The notes under the pieces were generated by a model. The model was not told the origin of the DNA. It searched no databases and worked only from the letters and a program-made list of their open reading frames with translations. DNA of 54,638 bases, taken from a virus. A program made the position numbers and the translations under genes. Position 1 is the stretch's first letter, and each line of letters begins with the position of its first letter. The stretch is from positions 1 to 54,638 of IMG/VR virus record IMGVR_UViG_3300029817_000033; one strand, written 5' to 3'. Below, one piece after another: positions 24,830 to 32,667 of the stretch.

Positions 24830-27180
24830 GGCTGCCCGGTCGTCAGCTCCGGCGCGCTCGGCTGCTCGTTCGACCAGCGGCCCGGTCGCGTCCAGCCGAC
24901 GTCCTCGACGTGCTGAGCGAAGTAGGCCAGCTCCACCCGGAAGTCGGGATCGAACAGCCGTCGCCGGGCCATCTCCTGCACCGTGGCCGTGACGCGCTCG
25001 GCGAGCGTGCCCGGCGAGGCCGAGCCGTGCTCTCGCGCCCAGGCGGTGACGGCTCGGGTGAACGGGGCGAACTCTCCGGCGAACAGCTTCTCGATGCCGA
25101 TGTCGGCGACCGCCTGCGGGCCGAGCGTCCGGGCGATCTCGGCAGGCGCCACGCCATCGAGGACCATCGCGAACGTCGGGGTGCGCCGGGCCTCGCCACG
25201 GAGGCGGTTCGCCGCCCGCTCGGTCGCTCGATCGACGGTGATCTCGGCTGCTGCGAAGATGCGGAGCGCCAGCACGCCGATGCCGTAGGACTCCCCGCTG
25301 TAGACGACGTGGCGCGCGCTCGCCTGGACTGGCGCCGGAGCTGGAGGAGCGCCGGGGGCCGGAGCTGGCGCCGGAGGCTGGCCGGGCAGGACTGGAGCCG
25401 GGAGCGCTGGGCCGCCCTTTGTGCCGGGAGCTGGCTGGACGCCGAGCGCCTCCTTCTGCTGCTCCAGCAGTCTCGCCAAGCCGGGGTCGGGGAGCGTGAC
25501 GCCGTCCTGGGGGAAGCCCGGCTGGACCTGTGGCCGGAGCAGGTTGGGGTCCATGAAGGGGAGCACGTTCGTGTCCTGGGCTCGGATCGTCTCGCGGATG
25601 TTGAGCGCCTGGGCCATCCGTATCCGCATCGCCACCTCGTCGGGACCGGGGAGGTCGTCGACGGTGAAGCCGAGCGCTCGCAGATAGGACTCGTCGGAGA
25701 GCACCATCGCCGCGTGCGCCTCGCTGGCGTTCTTCGAGCGGTCGGGGTGGGCGACGAGCTTCGAGGCGTCGTACCAGATGTGCTGCTTGCGGATCTCGGG
25801 GGGGATCTCCGGCATCGTGCCGTCGGGGTTCGGGCCGATGCCAGCCGCCTTCATCAGCGCGGGCCAGAGGTAGCCGACGGTGAGGCACTCGCACCAGACG
25901 AGGAGCTTCGGCTCGATGTGCGTGCGGAAGAGGTCCTCGGTGATCTGCTCGGCGTTGGCGAAGGTCGTGTTCATGTGCCCGAGGACGATCTCCGGGGGCA
26001 GGTCGACGCCCTGGGCGAAGCGCTCGACTGCCTCGCGCCGCTTCGCCATCGCCACCGCTGCGTCCGGGCGGGCGAAGGAGACGTAGCGGATGTGCTGTAG
26101 GTACTCGGCCGGGCCGACGATCGTCATGGGCACCACGCCAGCAGCGGAGTCCTTGTCCGTGATCGGCTTCATGCACCACTCGATGAAGTCGCGAGTGAAG
26201 GGGTCCTGCTCCTCTGAGCCCTGGTCGCCCTCCTCGTCGTTCGTGAAGCTCAGCTCGTCCGGCATCAGCACGAGCCCGTTGTTGACGAGGCGGGAGACGG
26301 TCTCGCCGCGCACCTCTCGGGTCAGCAGCACCAGCTCGTCCAGGATCGGCAAGAGCCGCTTGATCGAGGACTGAGCATGTCTGGAGAACCGCGGGTGTGG
26401 CGACCAACAGCGGACGATGTAGCTCGTCTCGTCGAGACGTCGTGGATAAAAGCCGGGGCCGTAGTAGCGCACCCAGGTCACCTTCGAGCTGGAGCCGCCA
26501 CCGCCCGAGATGGGCCGCAGCTCGTCAGTCGAGAGGAACTCCCACGTGCCGGGGTTCCAGTCCTTCTCGTCGTTGAGGTAGAGGAAGCCCTCGCCCGCCA
26601 GAGCGAGGTTCGCCCCTGCCGTCGAGTTGAGCCCGGTCAGCCCGCCGTGGCTCGGCTTGAGGTCTTTGATGAGGGAGGCGATGTTGCCGATGTCGCTCTG
26701 CTCCGGCGCCTCGTCGTCGAAGGTCGTCTGGACCGTGCCGTCCTCGTTCTCCAGCCCAGGCACGAGGTCGACGCGCGAGAAGCAGTTGGCGTAGAAGTCG
26801 ATCGAGTAGCCCAGCTCGCCGACGAGGTCGTAGAAGCCCCACGCCTCCTGTTGCCAGAGCCGGACGGCTGAGGGCGGCGGGATCGCGTCTCGATCGAGGC
26901 GGCCCTGCCCGAAGACGGCGGCTGCGGCCTGGACGCCCTTGCCCCCGTGCGAGCCCTTCGGGGTCGTCCGGACGGCTGCCGACTTCTCGGCTGCCTCGAT
27001 CCGATCGAGTTCCTTGAGCAGCTCGGCGTCGCTCGGGAGCTCATGCTGGAAGGTGCCGCGCTCCAGCAGCTCGGGGATCAGCTTCGAGCGCTCGATCGTC
27101 TTCGTCCGGCTCTCGGCAGCCTTGAGGGACATGTGCGAGCGGCGCCGATGCGCCGCTGGCTTCGCGAACGGCAGCTTCAT
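24826..27180 (-). CDS. Portal protein
   Basis: The product has 784 residues. After a basic start it shows portal features: AVRLWQQEAWGFYDLVGELGYSIDFYANCFSRVDL, a middle helix with SSIKRLLPILDELVLLTREVRGETVSRLVNNG and VLGHMNTTFANAEQITEDLFRTHIEPKL. The C-terminus (about 560-784) is an Ala/Pro-rich linker followed by a helical domain, making it longer than usual portals. By family knowledge a dodecamer forms the DNA gate and binds terminase. The order terminase, portal, MuF, protease is canonical. Confidence 0.85.
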   Translation of the reverse strand: MKLPFAKPAAHRRRSHMSLKAAESRTKTIERSKLIPELLERGTFQHELPSDAELLKELDRIEAAEKSAAVRTTPKGSHGGKGVQAAAAVFGQGRLDRDAIPPPSAVRLWQQEAWGFYDLVGELGYSIDFYANCFSRVDLVPGLENEDGTVQTTFDDEAPEQSDIGNIASLIKDLKPSHGGLTGLNSTAGANLALAGEGFLYLNDEKDWNPGTWEFLSTDELRPISGGGGSSSKVTWVRYYGPGFYPRRLDETSYIVRCWSPHPRFSRHAQSSIKRLLPILDELVLLTREVRGETVSRLVNNGLVLMPDELSFTNDEEGDQGSEEQDPFTRDFIEWCMKPITDKDSAAGVVPMTIVGPAEYLQHIRYVSFARPDAAVAMAKRREAVERFAQGVDLPPEIVLGHMNTTFANAEQITEDLFRTHIEPKLLVWCECLTVGYLWPALMKAAGIGPNPDGTMPEIPPEIRKQHIWYDASKLVAHPDRSKNASEAHAAMVLSDESYLRALGFTVDDLPGPDEVAMRIRMAQALNIRETIRAQDTNVLPFMDPNLLRPQVQPGFPQDGVTLPDPGLARLLEQQKEALGVQPAPGTKGGPALPAPVLPGQPPAPAPAPGAPPAPAPVQASARHVVYSGESYGIGVLALRIFAAAEITVDRATERAANRLRGEARRTPTFAMVLDGVAPAEIARTLGPQAVADIGIEKLFAGEFAPFTRAVTAWAREHGSASPGTLAERVTATVQEMARRRLFDPDFRVELAYFAQHVEDVGWTRPGRWSNEQPSAPELTTGQP

Positions 27181-27467
27181 CGTCTACTCCAAGATCCGAA
27201 GAGTCCAGCCAGCCCGGCGATCGCGGGCCAGCCCAGCCAGAGGAGCCACCAGCCCCGAACGATGCCGGAGGCGGCGAGCCCGGCAGTCAGGGCGCCAGCA
27301 GCCCAGACGCTCACGCACCACTCGCACGAGAGCAGCTCGCCGAGAGGGCGAGGGGAGCGAACCACGAGCCACGAGCGCGGCCTGGCGGTGATCGAGTCGG
27401 CGACAACGAGGCGGGCGATCCGAAAGGCAGCGAGGGAAGCTGCCAGCAGGGCCAGCCACGGCGTCAT
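27177..27467 (-). CDS. DUF1360-like membrane protein
   Basis: The product has 96 residues. It starts with a hydrophobic helix (WLALLAASLAAFRIARLVVADSI), then RSPRPLGELLSCEWCVSVWAAGAL, matching the R-x-x-R-L, LLxCxWCxSxW pattern of DUF1360. Two more hydrophobic segments follow. The ATG overlaps the previous stop as ATGA. Membrane genes of this type occur in actinophages, but their job is unknown. Confidence 0.7.
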   Translation of the reverse strand: MTPWLALLAASLAAFRIARLVVADSITARPRSWLVVRSPRPLGELLSCEWCVSVWAAGALTAGLAASGIVRGWWLLWLGWPAIAGLAGLFGSWSRR

Positions 27468-27670
27468 CCCTGGACGACGACGCCACGAGCGCGGGCTCGG
27501 GTCTTGCGAGCCGGGTTGCCCATCGACGTCGCAGCCCCGACGTTCTTCGTGCTGCCCCCAGGGGATGCCCTGACCGCCCGGGCGGCTCTGGCGTGCATGT
27601 GCTTCGGCTTGTGGGTCTTCGTCGGCTTCGGCAGCTTCGGGACGCCGGGGAGACCGCTCTTGGTGGCCAC
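27464..27670 (-). CDS. Small basic protein
   Basis: The product has 68 residues from a GTG at 27670: VATKSGLPGVPKLPKPTKTH and so on, rich in Lys, Arg, Pro and His, and likely nucleic-acid binding or disordered. The ATGA overlap with the DUF1360 gene and the promoter-like box six bases before the GTG support it. No family is recognised. Confidence 0.6.
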   Translation of the reverse strand: MATKSGLPGVPKLPKPTKTHKPKHMHARAARAVRASPGGSTKNVGAATSMGNPARKTRARARGVVVQG

Positions 27671-27675
27671 GCTGG

Positions 27676-27694
27676 GAGCGTACCTCGCGGCGCG
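27676..27694 (-). promoter_or_regulatory. Repeated promoter-like box, copy 2
   Basis: Identical over 19 bases to 8903-8921, with TACGCT again six bases before a GTG start (27670). The repeat of both the box and its distance to a start codon makes chance unlikely. Confidence 0.5.
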
Positions 27695-27708
27695 GGCAGA
27701 TGGAGTGA

Positions 27709-29208
27709 CTAGCTCGTCATCTGCGGGATCTGCGTCGTCGCCGAGCTGGCGCTCGTGCGAGCGTGCCGTCCGGGGCGGTTGCGGACGAGCAGGTGGGTGA
27801 GCCCCCAGACCATCGCGTCGAGGCGGTTCGGCGACCACTTCGAGGCGTCCGGCTGGCCGGGGGGTATCCACGTGCATAGCTGCGACTCCAGGTCACCGAG
27901 CGAGCCGCAGATGGAGCACTTGTGTTGCTCCCAGAGGGTGACGACCGGGCCAGCTCTGGCAGCTTTGCCCTCGCGGGCGTTGACGGGGATGATGCGGACG
28001 CTCGCGCCGCCTGGGTTCTCCTCGCTGGCCGGGACCGAGCGGATGATGTCGATGGTCTCCTGGATCGGCGGGAGGTTGCGCTCGGCGATGACGGCGAAGG
28101 CGTGCTCGGCCCAGTAGGCGTCGACGACGATCTTGGCCCACTCGGAGCGCCTCGACTTCTTCGACAGGTCGTCGATGACGTAGCCCCGGCCGTCCCGACC
28201 GACGCCGCAGACGACGATCCCGGCCTCGCCGCCCATCGAGGGGTCCAGGGCGATGACCTTGCGGAGCATCGGAGGGAGCTTGAGCCGCTGGTGGAAGACA
28301 CCGGGCTCGTCCTCGTCCTCCACCATCTCCGTCTCTGTGACTCGGCGGTCCTCGCACATCGCCAGCGTCCAAAGGGCGCCCTCGATCTGCTGGACGATCT
28401 CGGCGTGTAGCTCCTGGCGCCCGAGCGTCGTGCCCTCGTACATCGAGAGGATCTCGTCTCGGAAGGTCGGCGCGAGGTTGCCGAGGTTCCGGTAGGTGGA
28501 GAAGCGCACCCAGGTGACGCGGGGGTTGTCGAGCAGGTAGGTGATGAGGGCGACCGGCTTCGGCGTCCCCGTCACGATGCACTGGGGGTGCTGGCCGATG
28601 CGGAGCGAGAGCATCAGGTTCGACCAGGTCGTGTCCTTCGTCGGCGTCAGGAAGGCGTCCTTGAACTCGGCGGGCTCGTCGACCCAGGCGTAGGAGTGGT
28701 TCGGCCCTCGGATCGAGCCGGGCTTCTCGCTGGAGAAGCCGGAGAACATCGCCCCGTTCGAGAAGTTGAACTCCATCTGGGAGCGGTTCCAGGCCGTCGA
28801 GACGCTGCCGCCTCGGAGCGCCGAGGGCGGGAGGATCGAGAGGAGCCCCGACTGGCCTTCGACCATGATGTCCCGGAAGTCGGCGATGACCGGGGCAACT
28901 CCGGCGATGCGCGCGCTCGGCGTCGTCCGGGCCCACTCGCTCACCTGCTCGGCGCCGGGTCGGGTCTTGCCAGCGCCTCGTCCACCGAGGAGGAACAGGA
29001 CCGTCCACAGGAAGCTGGGCGGGAGCTGCTCGCGCCGAGGGACGTGCCTGCCGTCGTCGCTGATGCCACCGAGCGTCTGAGCGAGCCAGCGAGCCCGGTG
29101 CGCCTCCCACTCGTCGCGCGCCTGGGCGAGCGCGTCACGGGCGAGCTGGCTGTACGCCTCCAGCTCGACTTTCGAGTAGCCGTCGAGCTTTGGTTGCCAC
29201 TCGGGCAC
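27709..29208 (-). CDS. terL: Terminase large subunit
   Basis: The product has 499 residues from a GTG at 29208 that abuts the upstream stop. Walker A is GGRGAGKT at 75-82, and the Walker B region is SYAWVDEPAEF. The nuclease half begins near IALDPSMGGEAGIVVCGVG, with further acidic residues in the RLDAMVWGLTHLL segment, as in terminase 6C domains. It packages DNA through the portal. The neighbours are a ribbon-helix-helix protein upstream and a small basic protein downstream. Confidence 0.9.
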   Translation of the reverse strand: MPEWQPKLDGYSKVELEAYSQLARDALAQARDEWEAHRARWLAQTLGGISDDGRHVPRREQLPPSFLWTVLFLLGGRGAGKTRPGAEQVSEWARTTPSARIAGVAPVIADFRDIMVEGQSGLLSILPPSALRGGSVSTAWNRSQMEFNFSNGAMFSGFSSEKPGSIRGPNHSYAWVDEPAEFKDAFLTPTKDTTWSNLMLSLRIGQHPQCIVTGTPKPVALITYLLDNPRVTWVRFSTYRNLGNLAPTFRDEILSMYEGTTLGRQELHAEIVQQIEGALWTLAMCEDRRVTETEMVEDEDEPGVFHQRLKLPPMLRKVIALDPSMGGEAGIVVCGVGRDGRGYVIDDLSKKSRRSEWAKIVVDAYWAEHAFAVIAERNLPPIQETIDIIRSVPASEENPGGASVRIIPVNAREGKAARAGPVVTLWEQHKCSICGSLGDLESQLCTWIPPGQPDASKWSPNRLDAMVWGLTHLLVRNRPGRHARTSASSATTQIPQMTS

Positions 29209-29433
29209 TCATCGGCCCTTGAAGCGTGTGGTGACCTCGTGGCGCACGCCGAGCGGCGCTCTCGCCGAGGGCGACTCGTAGGCGGCGAGCACTCGCTGGA
29301 CCATGCGCCGGAGCATCTCGGCCCTCGTGCATTGCCTCGATGTCGCGATGGCGTCGACGAGCTGGATCTCGTGGTCGGTCAGCCGGAGCCCGACGTTGCG
29401 GAGCGGGGCACCTTCTACGGCATGACGGGGCAT
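29209..29433 (-). CDS. Ribbon-helix-helix DNA-binding protein
   Basis: The product has 74 residues. It has a short strand (LRNVGLRLTDHEIQLVDAIA) then a helix-turn-helix-like CTRAEMLRRMVQRVLAAYE segment, the layout of Arc/CopG-type proteins. These are usually autorepressors. A TAACGT box lies six bases before the ATG, suggesting its own leaderless transcript between the two terminase genes. Confidence 0.65.
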   Translation of the reverse strand: MPRHAVEGAPLRNVGLRLTDHEIQLVDAIATSRQCTRAEMLRRMVQRVLAAYESPSARAPLGVRHEVTTRFKGR

Positions 29434-29439
29434 GGCGTT

Positions 29440-29445
29440 ACGTTA
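29440..29445 (-). promoter_or_regulatory. -10 box for leaderless RHH transcript
   Basis: TAACGT fits TANNNT and is followed by six bases and then the ATG at 29433. No clear -35 was found. Confidence 0.35.
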
Positions 29446-29452
29446 ACACTTG

Positions 29453-29962
29453 CTAACCGTTCGGGTGGTCTCCGTTGCTTCGGGCGCCTTCGAGTATCGC
29501 CCGCGCCTCGGCCTCGACGGCTCCAGCGTCGGCAGCGTCCAGCCGGGCCAGGTGCTCTCGTACCTCTCGGTCGAAGTCCTCCCGGCTCTGCATCCGGTCG
29601 TCCCGCACATCGAGACGTAGCGGCGCATAGAGCCCGACCAGCTTCGAGACCTGGTCGGTGATCTTGAGCGCCATCGCTACAGCTCGGATGCGCTGCTCGA
29701 AGGTGATCGTCGTCGAGAGGGCGTCCTTCCAGACCGCCTCGTGCAGCTTGTCCAGCCTGACTAGGACTTCGGCCGAGAGGCGCTCGAAGGCGCCGAGCCG
29801 CTCTCGCTTCCAGTCGTCGCGGACCACCTTCATGTCGGCGAGAACCGTCGTGCGGTTGACGTGGAGCACCTCGGCCATCTGGTTCACCGTCGCCCCGGCG
29901 ATCATCGCGTGGGCGACCTTCCGGCGCCGCTCGTCTCGCTCTGCTGGCTTGGTCGGGTTCAT
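29453..29962 (-). CDS. Terminase small subunit candidate
   Basis: The product has 169 residues. A helix-turn-helix region lies near the N-terminus (RRKVAHAMIAGATVNQMAEVLHVNRTTVLADMKVVRDDW), then long helices. This layout and its place just upstream of the large subunit fit a small terminase, which recognises phage DNA for packaging. A promoter with 17-base spacing lies 31 bases upstream. The ribosome binding site is weak. Confidence 0.7.
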   Translation of the reverse strand: MNPTKPAERDERRRKVAHAMIAGATVNQMAEVLHVNRTTVLADMKVVRDDWKRERLGAFERLSAEVLVRLDKLHEAVWKDALSTTITFEQRIRAVAMALKITDQVSKLVGLYAPLRLDVRDDRMQSREDFDREVREHLARLDAADAGAVEAEARAILEGARSNGDHPNG

Positions 29963-29992
29963 CTAGTCGGGTCCCAAGAGCGCATCGCTGCC

Positions 29993-30021
29993 ACCATAGT
30001 CCTCGGCGCAGCGCGCGTCAG
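29993..30021 (-). promoter_or_regulatory. SigA-like late promoter
   Basis: On the minus strand -35 CTGACG (30021-30016) and -10 TATGGT (29998-29993) are 17 bases apart. It is placed to drive the terminase and head genes. Confidence 0.55.
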
Positions 30022-30030
30022 GGACGCAGC

Positions 30031-30174
30031 TCAGAGCGCCAGCAGCGCCCAGAGCACGGCAGCGAAGACGATCCAGCCGATCACGAGGATGAGGATGGCT
30101 GCCAGCAGCCCGGCCATGATGCGTCGGCGTCGGAGACTCCGGGCGATGCAGAGCTTGGAGCGGACGGCTGTCAC
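30031..30174 (-). CDS. Single-pass membrane microprotein
   Basis: The product has 47 residues from a GTG at 30174 that overlaps the upstream reading end as GTGA. A basic cluster (RSLRRRR) precedes one long hydrophobic helix of about 27 residues (MAGLLAAILILVIGWIVFAA and beyond), giving an N-in topology prediction. No family is recognised. It is the last gene before the late promoter. Confidence 0.6.
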   Translation of the reverse strand: MTAVRSKLCIARSLRRRRIMAGLLAAILILVIGWIVFAAVLWALLAL

Positions 30175-30382
30175 GAGCCCTCCTCCCAGCTCACGGCGTA
30201 GCCGGGGATGCCGAGACCGAAGTCGGGGTCGCCGGAGGCTGGCCGGCGGCGTATTCCCTCTCCAACTGGACGCGCGGCGGGTCGGGCATGAGCTGGGCGA
30301 GGACGTCGATGAGGTCGGCCTTGTGGGCAGCCATCTCGTCGGGGAGGATCAGGATGCCCGGTGAGGGCGCTGTGTCGGTCAT
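30171..30382 (-). CDS. Small protein with apparent -1 frame change
   Basis: ATG at 30382 overlaps the upstream stop as ATGA and opens MTDTAPSPGILILPDEMAAH. The frame is good until about 30240, then becomes poor and stops at 30191. A -1 frame continues from about 30239 with perfect GC at third positions (ASGDPDFGLGIPGYAVSWEE) and stops at 30171, overlapping the next GTG as GTGA. Either the sequence has a one-base deletion (or two-base insertion) or there is a real frameshift. Function unknown. Confidence 0.5.
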
Positions 30383-30759
30383 CTCGGCGTCCTCCGTTCG
30401 AGCTGGCGGCCGACCTCGACGAGCCCGGCGACCAGCGAGTCGTTGAGCATGAGCCAGGCGAGGTCGTCGCTGTCGGTCGCCAGCGCTCGCTCGATGCGCC
30501 TCACTCGGGTCTCTGGCTGCTCCAGCTCCTTGACGCGCTCCTCGGCCGCCTCGGCTCGCCGAAGCATCCGACGCGCCAAAGCGAGCCGGTTGGGGGCGAC
30601 GGTGTTCTCCCAGTAGTCCAGCCGCTCCAGCAGCTCGTCGAACCACTTCTGGAGCTGCGGGGCGTCCTTCGAGAGGTCGCAGGGGAGGCCGGGGCATTGG
30701 TAGCGAAGCATCCGGCGCCCCTGCTCCTTGATCGTGGAGATGGGGGTGGGCGCCCTCAT
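30379..30759 (-). CDS. Helical small protein
   Basis: The product has 126 residues. ATG 30759 overlaps the upstream stop as ATGA; an in-frame ATG four codons earlier is less likely. It has CPGLPCDLSKDAPQLQKWFDELLERLDYWENTVAPNRLALARRML and a Glu/Arg-rich helix after it, so a coiled-coil is likely. Function unknown. Confidence 0.6.
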   Translation of the reverse strand: MRAPTPISTIKEQGRRMLRYQCPGLPCDLSKDAPQLQKWFDELLERLDYWENTVAPNRLALARRMLRRAEAAEERVKELEQPETRVRRIERALATDSDDLAWLMLNDSLVAGLVEVGRQLERRTPR

Positions 30760-30986
30760 CGGAACTCCCACCAGCGCCGGAGCGCCCAGCGCAAGCGCGC
30801 TAGGCGTGGCTTCGGGTAGTCGAAGACGACCCAGGGCGGGACGTCGTAGCCTCGACAGATCTGGAGCTGGGCGTCTCGGCGCTCGCGCTCGTCCTCGATG
30901 ACGTAGGCCGTCGCCCGGCAGAGGTCGCCGGCCGTCGCCCGGCAGAGGTCGCCGGTCGTGGCTCGGAGGCGCTCGTCGTCATCCAT
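30756..30986 (-). CDS. Small protein with internal duplication
   Basis: The product has 76 residues. A 24-base tandem repeat encodes two copies of an eight-residue GDLCRATA-type unit near the N-terminus. The rest has DAQLQICRGYDVPPWVVFDY and an Arg/Trp-rich tail. Overlaps link it to both neighbours. No family is known. Confidence 0.55.
   Translation of the reverse strand: MDDDERLRATTGDLCRATAGDLCRATAYVIEDERERRDAQLQICRGYDVPPWVVFDYPKPRLARLRWALRRWWEFR
30907..30954 (-). repeat. 24-base tandem duplication
   Basis: Two perfect 24-base copies (30907-30930 and 30931-30954), in frame with the gene. Perfect identity suggests a recent duplication. Confidence 0.9.
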
Positions 30987-31239
30987 CTCTCTCCCTCGCT
31001 TCCAGTAGGAGGCGGCGGCGCTCAGCAGCCGCCTCGGGGGTCTGTCTGTTCACGCTCTCGTAGTAGGCCCGTCGAACCGCCTCGTCTCGGGCGTAGCCAT
31101 CCAGCTCGTCCAGCGCCTCGCGCACGGCGAAGCCGATGAACTCCTCAAGCGTGCAGCCGAGAACCTGGCACGCCAGGCCGAGCCGCCGACGGGTCTCGAC
31201 GTCGAGGAGGATCTGCCGATCGGGCTTCGCTCGCGCCAT
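30979..31239 (-). CDS. CopG/RHH-like small protein
   Basis: The product has 86 residues. The start ATG 31239 overlaps the upstream microprotein stop as TGATG. It has KPDRQILLDVETRRRLGLACQVLGCTLEEFIGFAVREAL, like a ribbon-helix-helix fold, then a charged tail. It could be a regulator; no partner toxin is seen. Confidence 0.55.
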   Translation of the reverse strand: MARAKPDRQILLDVETRRRLGLACQVLGCTLEEFIGFAVREALDELDGYARDEAVRRAYYESVNRQTPEAAAERRRLLLEARERDG

Positions 31240-31328
31240 CAGAAGTAGGGCGAGCGCGCCCACGCCCGGATCGCGACCCAGGCGCCGATGAAGGCGACGA
31301 CGAGCCCGGCCAGCTCCAGCCACTTCAT
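31239..31328 (-). CDS. Membrane microprotein, MKWL type B
   Basis: The product has 29 residues, MKWLELAGLVVAFIGAWVAI then RAWARSPYF, with one hydrophobic helix. The ATG overlaps the previous stop as ATGA and the stop overlaps the next ATG as TGATG. It shares its MKWL start and single-helix layout with the adjacent 31325-31402 gene. Confidence 0.55.
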   Translation of the reverse strand: MKWLELAGLVVAFIGAWVAIRAWARSPYF

Positions 31329-31402
31329 GACCGGCCTCGCCAAGCCACGACCGACGTCGAGACGGCGATCCAGACCAACAGGGCGATCGTGAGCCACTTC
31401 AT
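31325..31402 (-). CDS. Membrane microprotein, MKWL type A
   Basis: The product has 25 residues, MKWLTIALLVWIAVSTSVVA then WRGRS, with one hydrophobic helix and a basic end. It overlaps genes on both sides as ATGA. Such pairs may act together in the membrane, but no function is known. Confidence 0.55.
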   Translation of the reverse strand: MKWLTIALLVWIAVSTSVVAWRGRS

Positions 31403-31653
31403 GCCGCACCGAGCTTCCGGCCGTGGATCTCGCAGAACTGCGAGTCCGAGTAGCCCGAGACGTACCGGATCGTCCGCTCCCAGACGGCTCGCTCGGGGCA
31501 GCGGCGCTCGGAGCCGACGACGCGGTAGCAGCAGCGGGCCGGGTGGCCGTTGAAGTGGACCCCCGTCTCGTAGCGCCTCCAGGTCGTCGACAGGACGCGG
31601 GGACCCTCGCGAGTGCCTCTGCCCAGGGGGAGGGGGCGATTCCTGTGCGTCAT
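31399..31653 (-). CDS. Cys/His-rich small protein
   Basis: The product has 84 residues. CCYRVVGSERRCPERAVW and FCEIHGRKL give a C-x-n-C-x-n-C-x2-H pattern that may bind zinc. Overlaps at both ends are ATGA type. No family is recognised. Confidence 0.6.
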   Translation of the reverse strand: MTHRNRPLPLGRGTREGPRVLSTTWRRYETGVHFNGHPARCCYRVVGSERRCPERAVWERTIRYVSGYSDSQFCEIHGRKLGAA

Positions 31654-32048
31654 GATAATGCCTCGGTGTGCTCAGCGACCGCCCCCGTCTCGCAGTCGGC
31701 CTCATGCTCCCCAACCAGCCCGCACTCGTCGCAGGACGTCGTATCCCGGATGAACGGACGCACGTAGGGCGCCAGAAGCTCCCGCGCCCAGTCCGGCAGA
31801 CTATCTCGACGCTGGGCGAGAACCCCGACCAGATCCCGGGCCCCGTCCGTTGTTCGGACCCACCCAGCCTGGAGCATCTCCCTTTCGTCGAACGTCTCGA
31901 CGGTGACTCCATCTGGAGCGTCGATCACGAGGACATTGAACGTCTCGGCGATCCCCTGGAGAGCCTCGGACGGCCAAGTCCCGGCTCCGAGGCCTCGGAG
32001 CACGAGGACAGAGCGCAGCGGCGTGATCCGCCCGTCTTCGATCTTCAT
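31650..32048 (-). CDS. Unknown early protein with CxxC
   Basis: The product has 132 residues. It has RSVLVLRGLGAGTWPSEALQGIAETFNVLVIDAPDGVTVETFDE and a C-terminal TTSCDECGLVGEHEADCETG segment, possibly a zinc site. Coupled to neighbours by ATGA overlaps. Function unknown. Confidence 0.6.
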   Translation of the reverse strand: MKIEDGRITPLRSVLVLRGLGAGTWPSEALQGIAETFNVLVIDAPDGVTVETFDEREMLQAGWVRTTDGARDLVGVLAQRRDSLPDWARELLAPYVRPFIRDTTSCDECGLVGEHEADCETGAVAEHTEALS

Positions 32049-32224
32049 GGCGTCGCCTCCAGGTGGGTGAGGCAGACGTGCATCCCGTCCTTCATGCCGA
32101 CGACGGGCTCGTTGCAGCGCGTCCAGCAGCCCAGCCCGCCGAAGTGATCGCCGGGGCGAGGGATGGACGCCTCGCAGTAAGAGTTCGGCTCCGGCACCGG
32201 GAGCTCTGGCAGCTCCCCGGTCAT
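32045..32224 (-). CDS. Small Cys/His protein
   Basis: The product has 59 residues. It contains YCEASIPRPGDHFGGLGCWTRC and MHVCLTHLEATP, a likely small metal site. The start at 32224 overlaps the upstream stop as ATGA; the longer frame upstream is a shadow. Confidence 0.55.
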   Translation of the reverse strand: MTGELPELPVPEPNSYCEASIPRPGDHFGGLGCWTRCNEPVVGMKDGMHVCLTHLEATP

Positions 32225-32541
32225 GAGTGCATCGCCTCCAGGTCGATCTCCGGGAGCTGCGCCTGCTCCCGTGACTCGTGGCGAAGGGCAGCCGCCAGCT
32301 TCTCTCCGACGCCCGGCTCCTCCTCGATCTCGCGCGGCTCCTCGTCGAGCGAGACGACCCGACTCGACATCACCGTGAGGGTCCGTATTGGCTTGTCGCC
32401 GCGCGTGACCTCGGTGACGACGGTCTTTCGGGGCCCGACATCGACCGTGACCTTCCGGCCAGCCTTCCGGGCTTCCACGATCGTCTCTCTCGTGAGCCCA
32501 CCGCCGACGTCGACGATGACTGTGACCTTGTCTCCCAGCAT
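32221..32541 (-). CDS. Unknown early protein
   Basis: The product has 106 residues. Its second ATG (32541) is chosen because the first (32547) directly follows GGAAGGAG, leaving no spacing. The N-terminal half is beta-rich (DKVTVIVDVGGGLTRETIVEARKAGRKVTVDVGPRKTVV) and the end is acidic and helical. No family is recognised. Confidence 0.6.
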   Translation of the reverse strand: MLGDKVTVIVDVGGGLTRETIVEARKAGRKVTVDVGPRKTVVTEVTRGDKPIRTLTVMSSRVVSLDEEPREIEEEPGVGEKLAAALRHESREQAQLPEIDLEAMHS

Positions 32542-32583
32542 TCGCATCTCCTTCCGTAGCTGCGTTGACGCTCGGGTACGGCT

Positions 32584-32667
32584 CTAGGCGCCGCCCCCGC
32601 TGCTGCTCATCTCGCAACACCCTTCGACTCGACAGGCGCAGCTACGAGCGGCGCACGATCGAGTCAC
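32584..32667 (-). CDS. Cys-rich micropeptide
   Basis: The product has 27 residues from a GTG at 32667 overlapping the regulator stop as GTGA. It has five Cys (CAARSCACRVEGCC) and ends in SSSGGGA. Its composition suggests a metal-binding or disulphide peptide. Only the coupling and third-position pattern support it. Confidence 0.4.
   Translation of the reverse strand: MTRSCAARSCACRVEGCCEMSSSGGGA

Noticed and set aside
24059-26407. A 782-codon open frame ending in MuF
   Set aside because: The N-terminal two-thirds are a shadow of the portal gene; the GTG at 24829 with GTGA overlap is the natural start.
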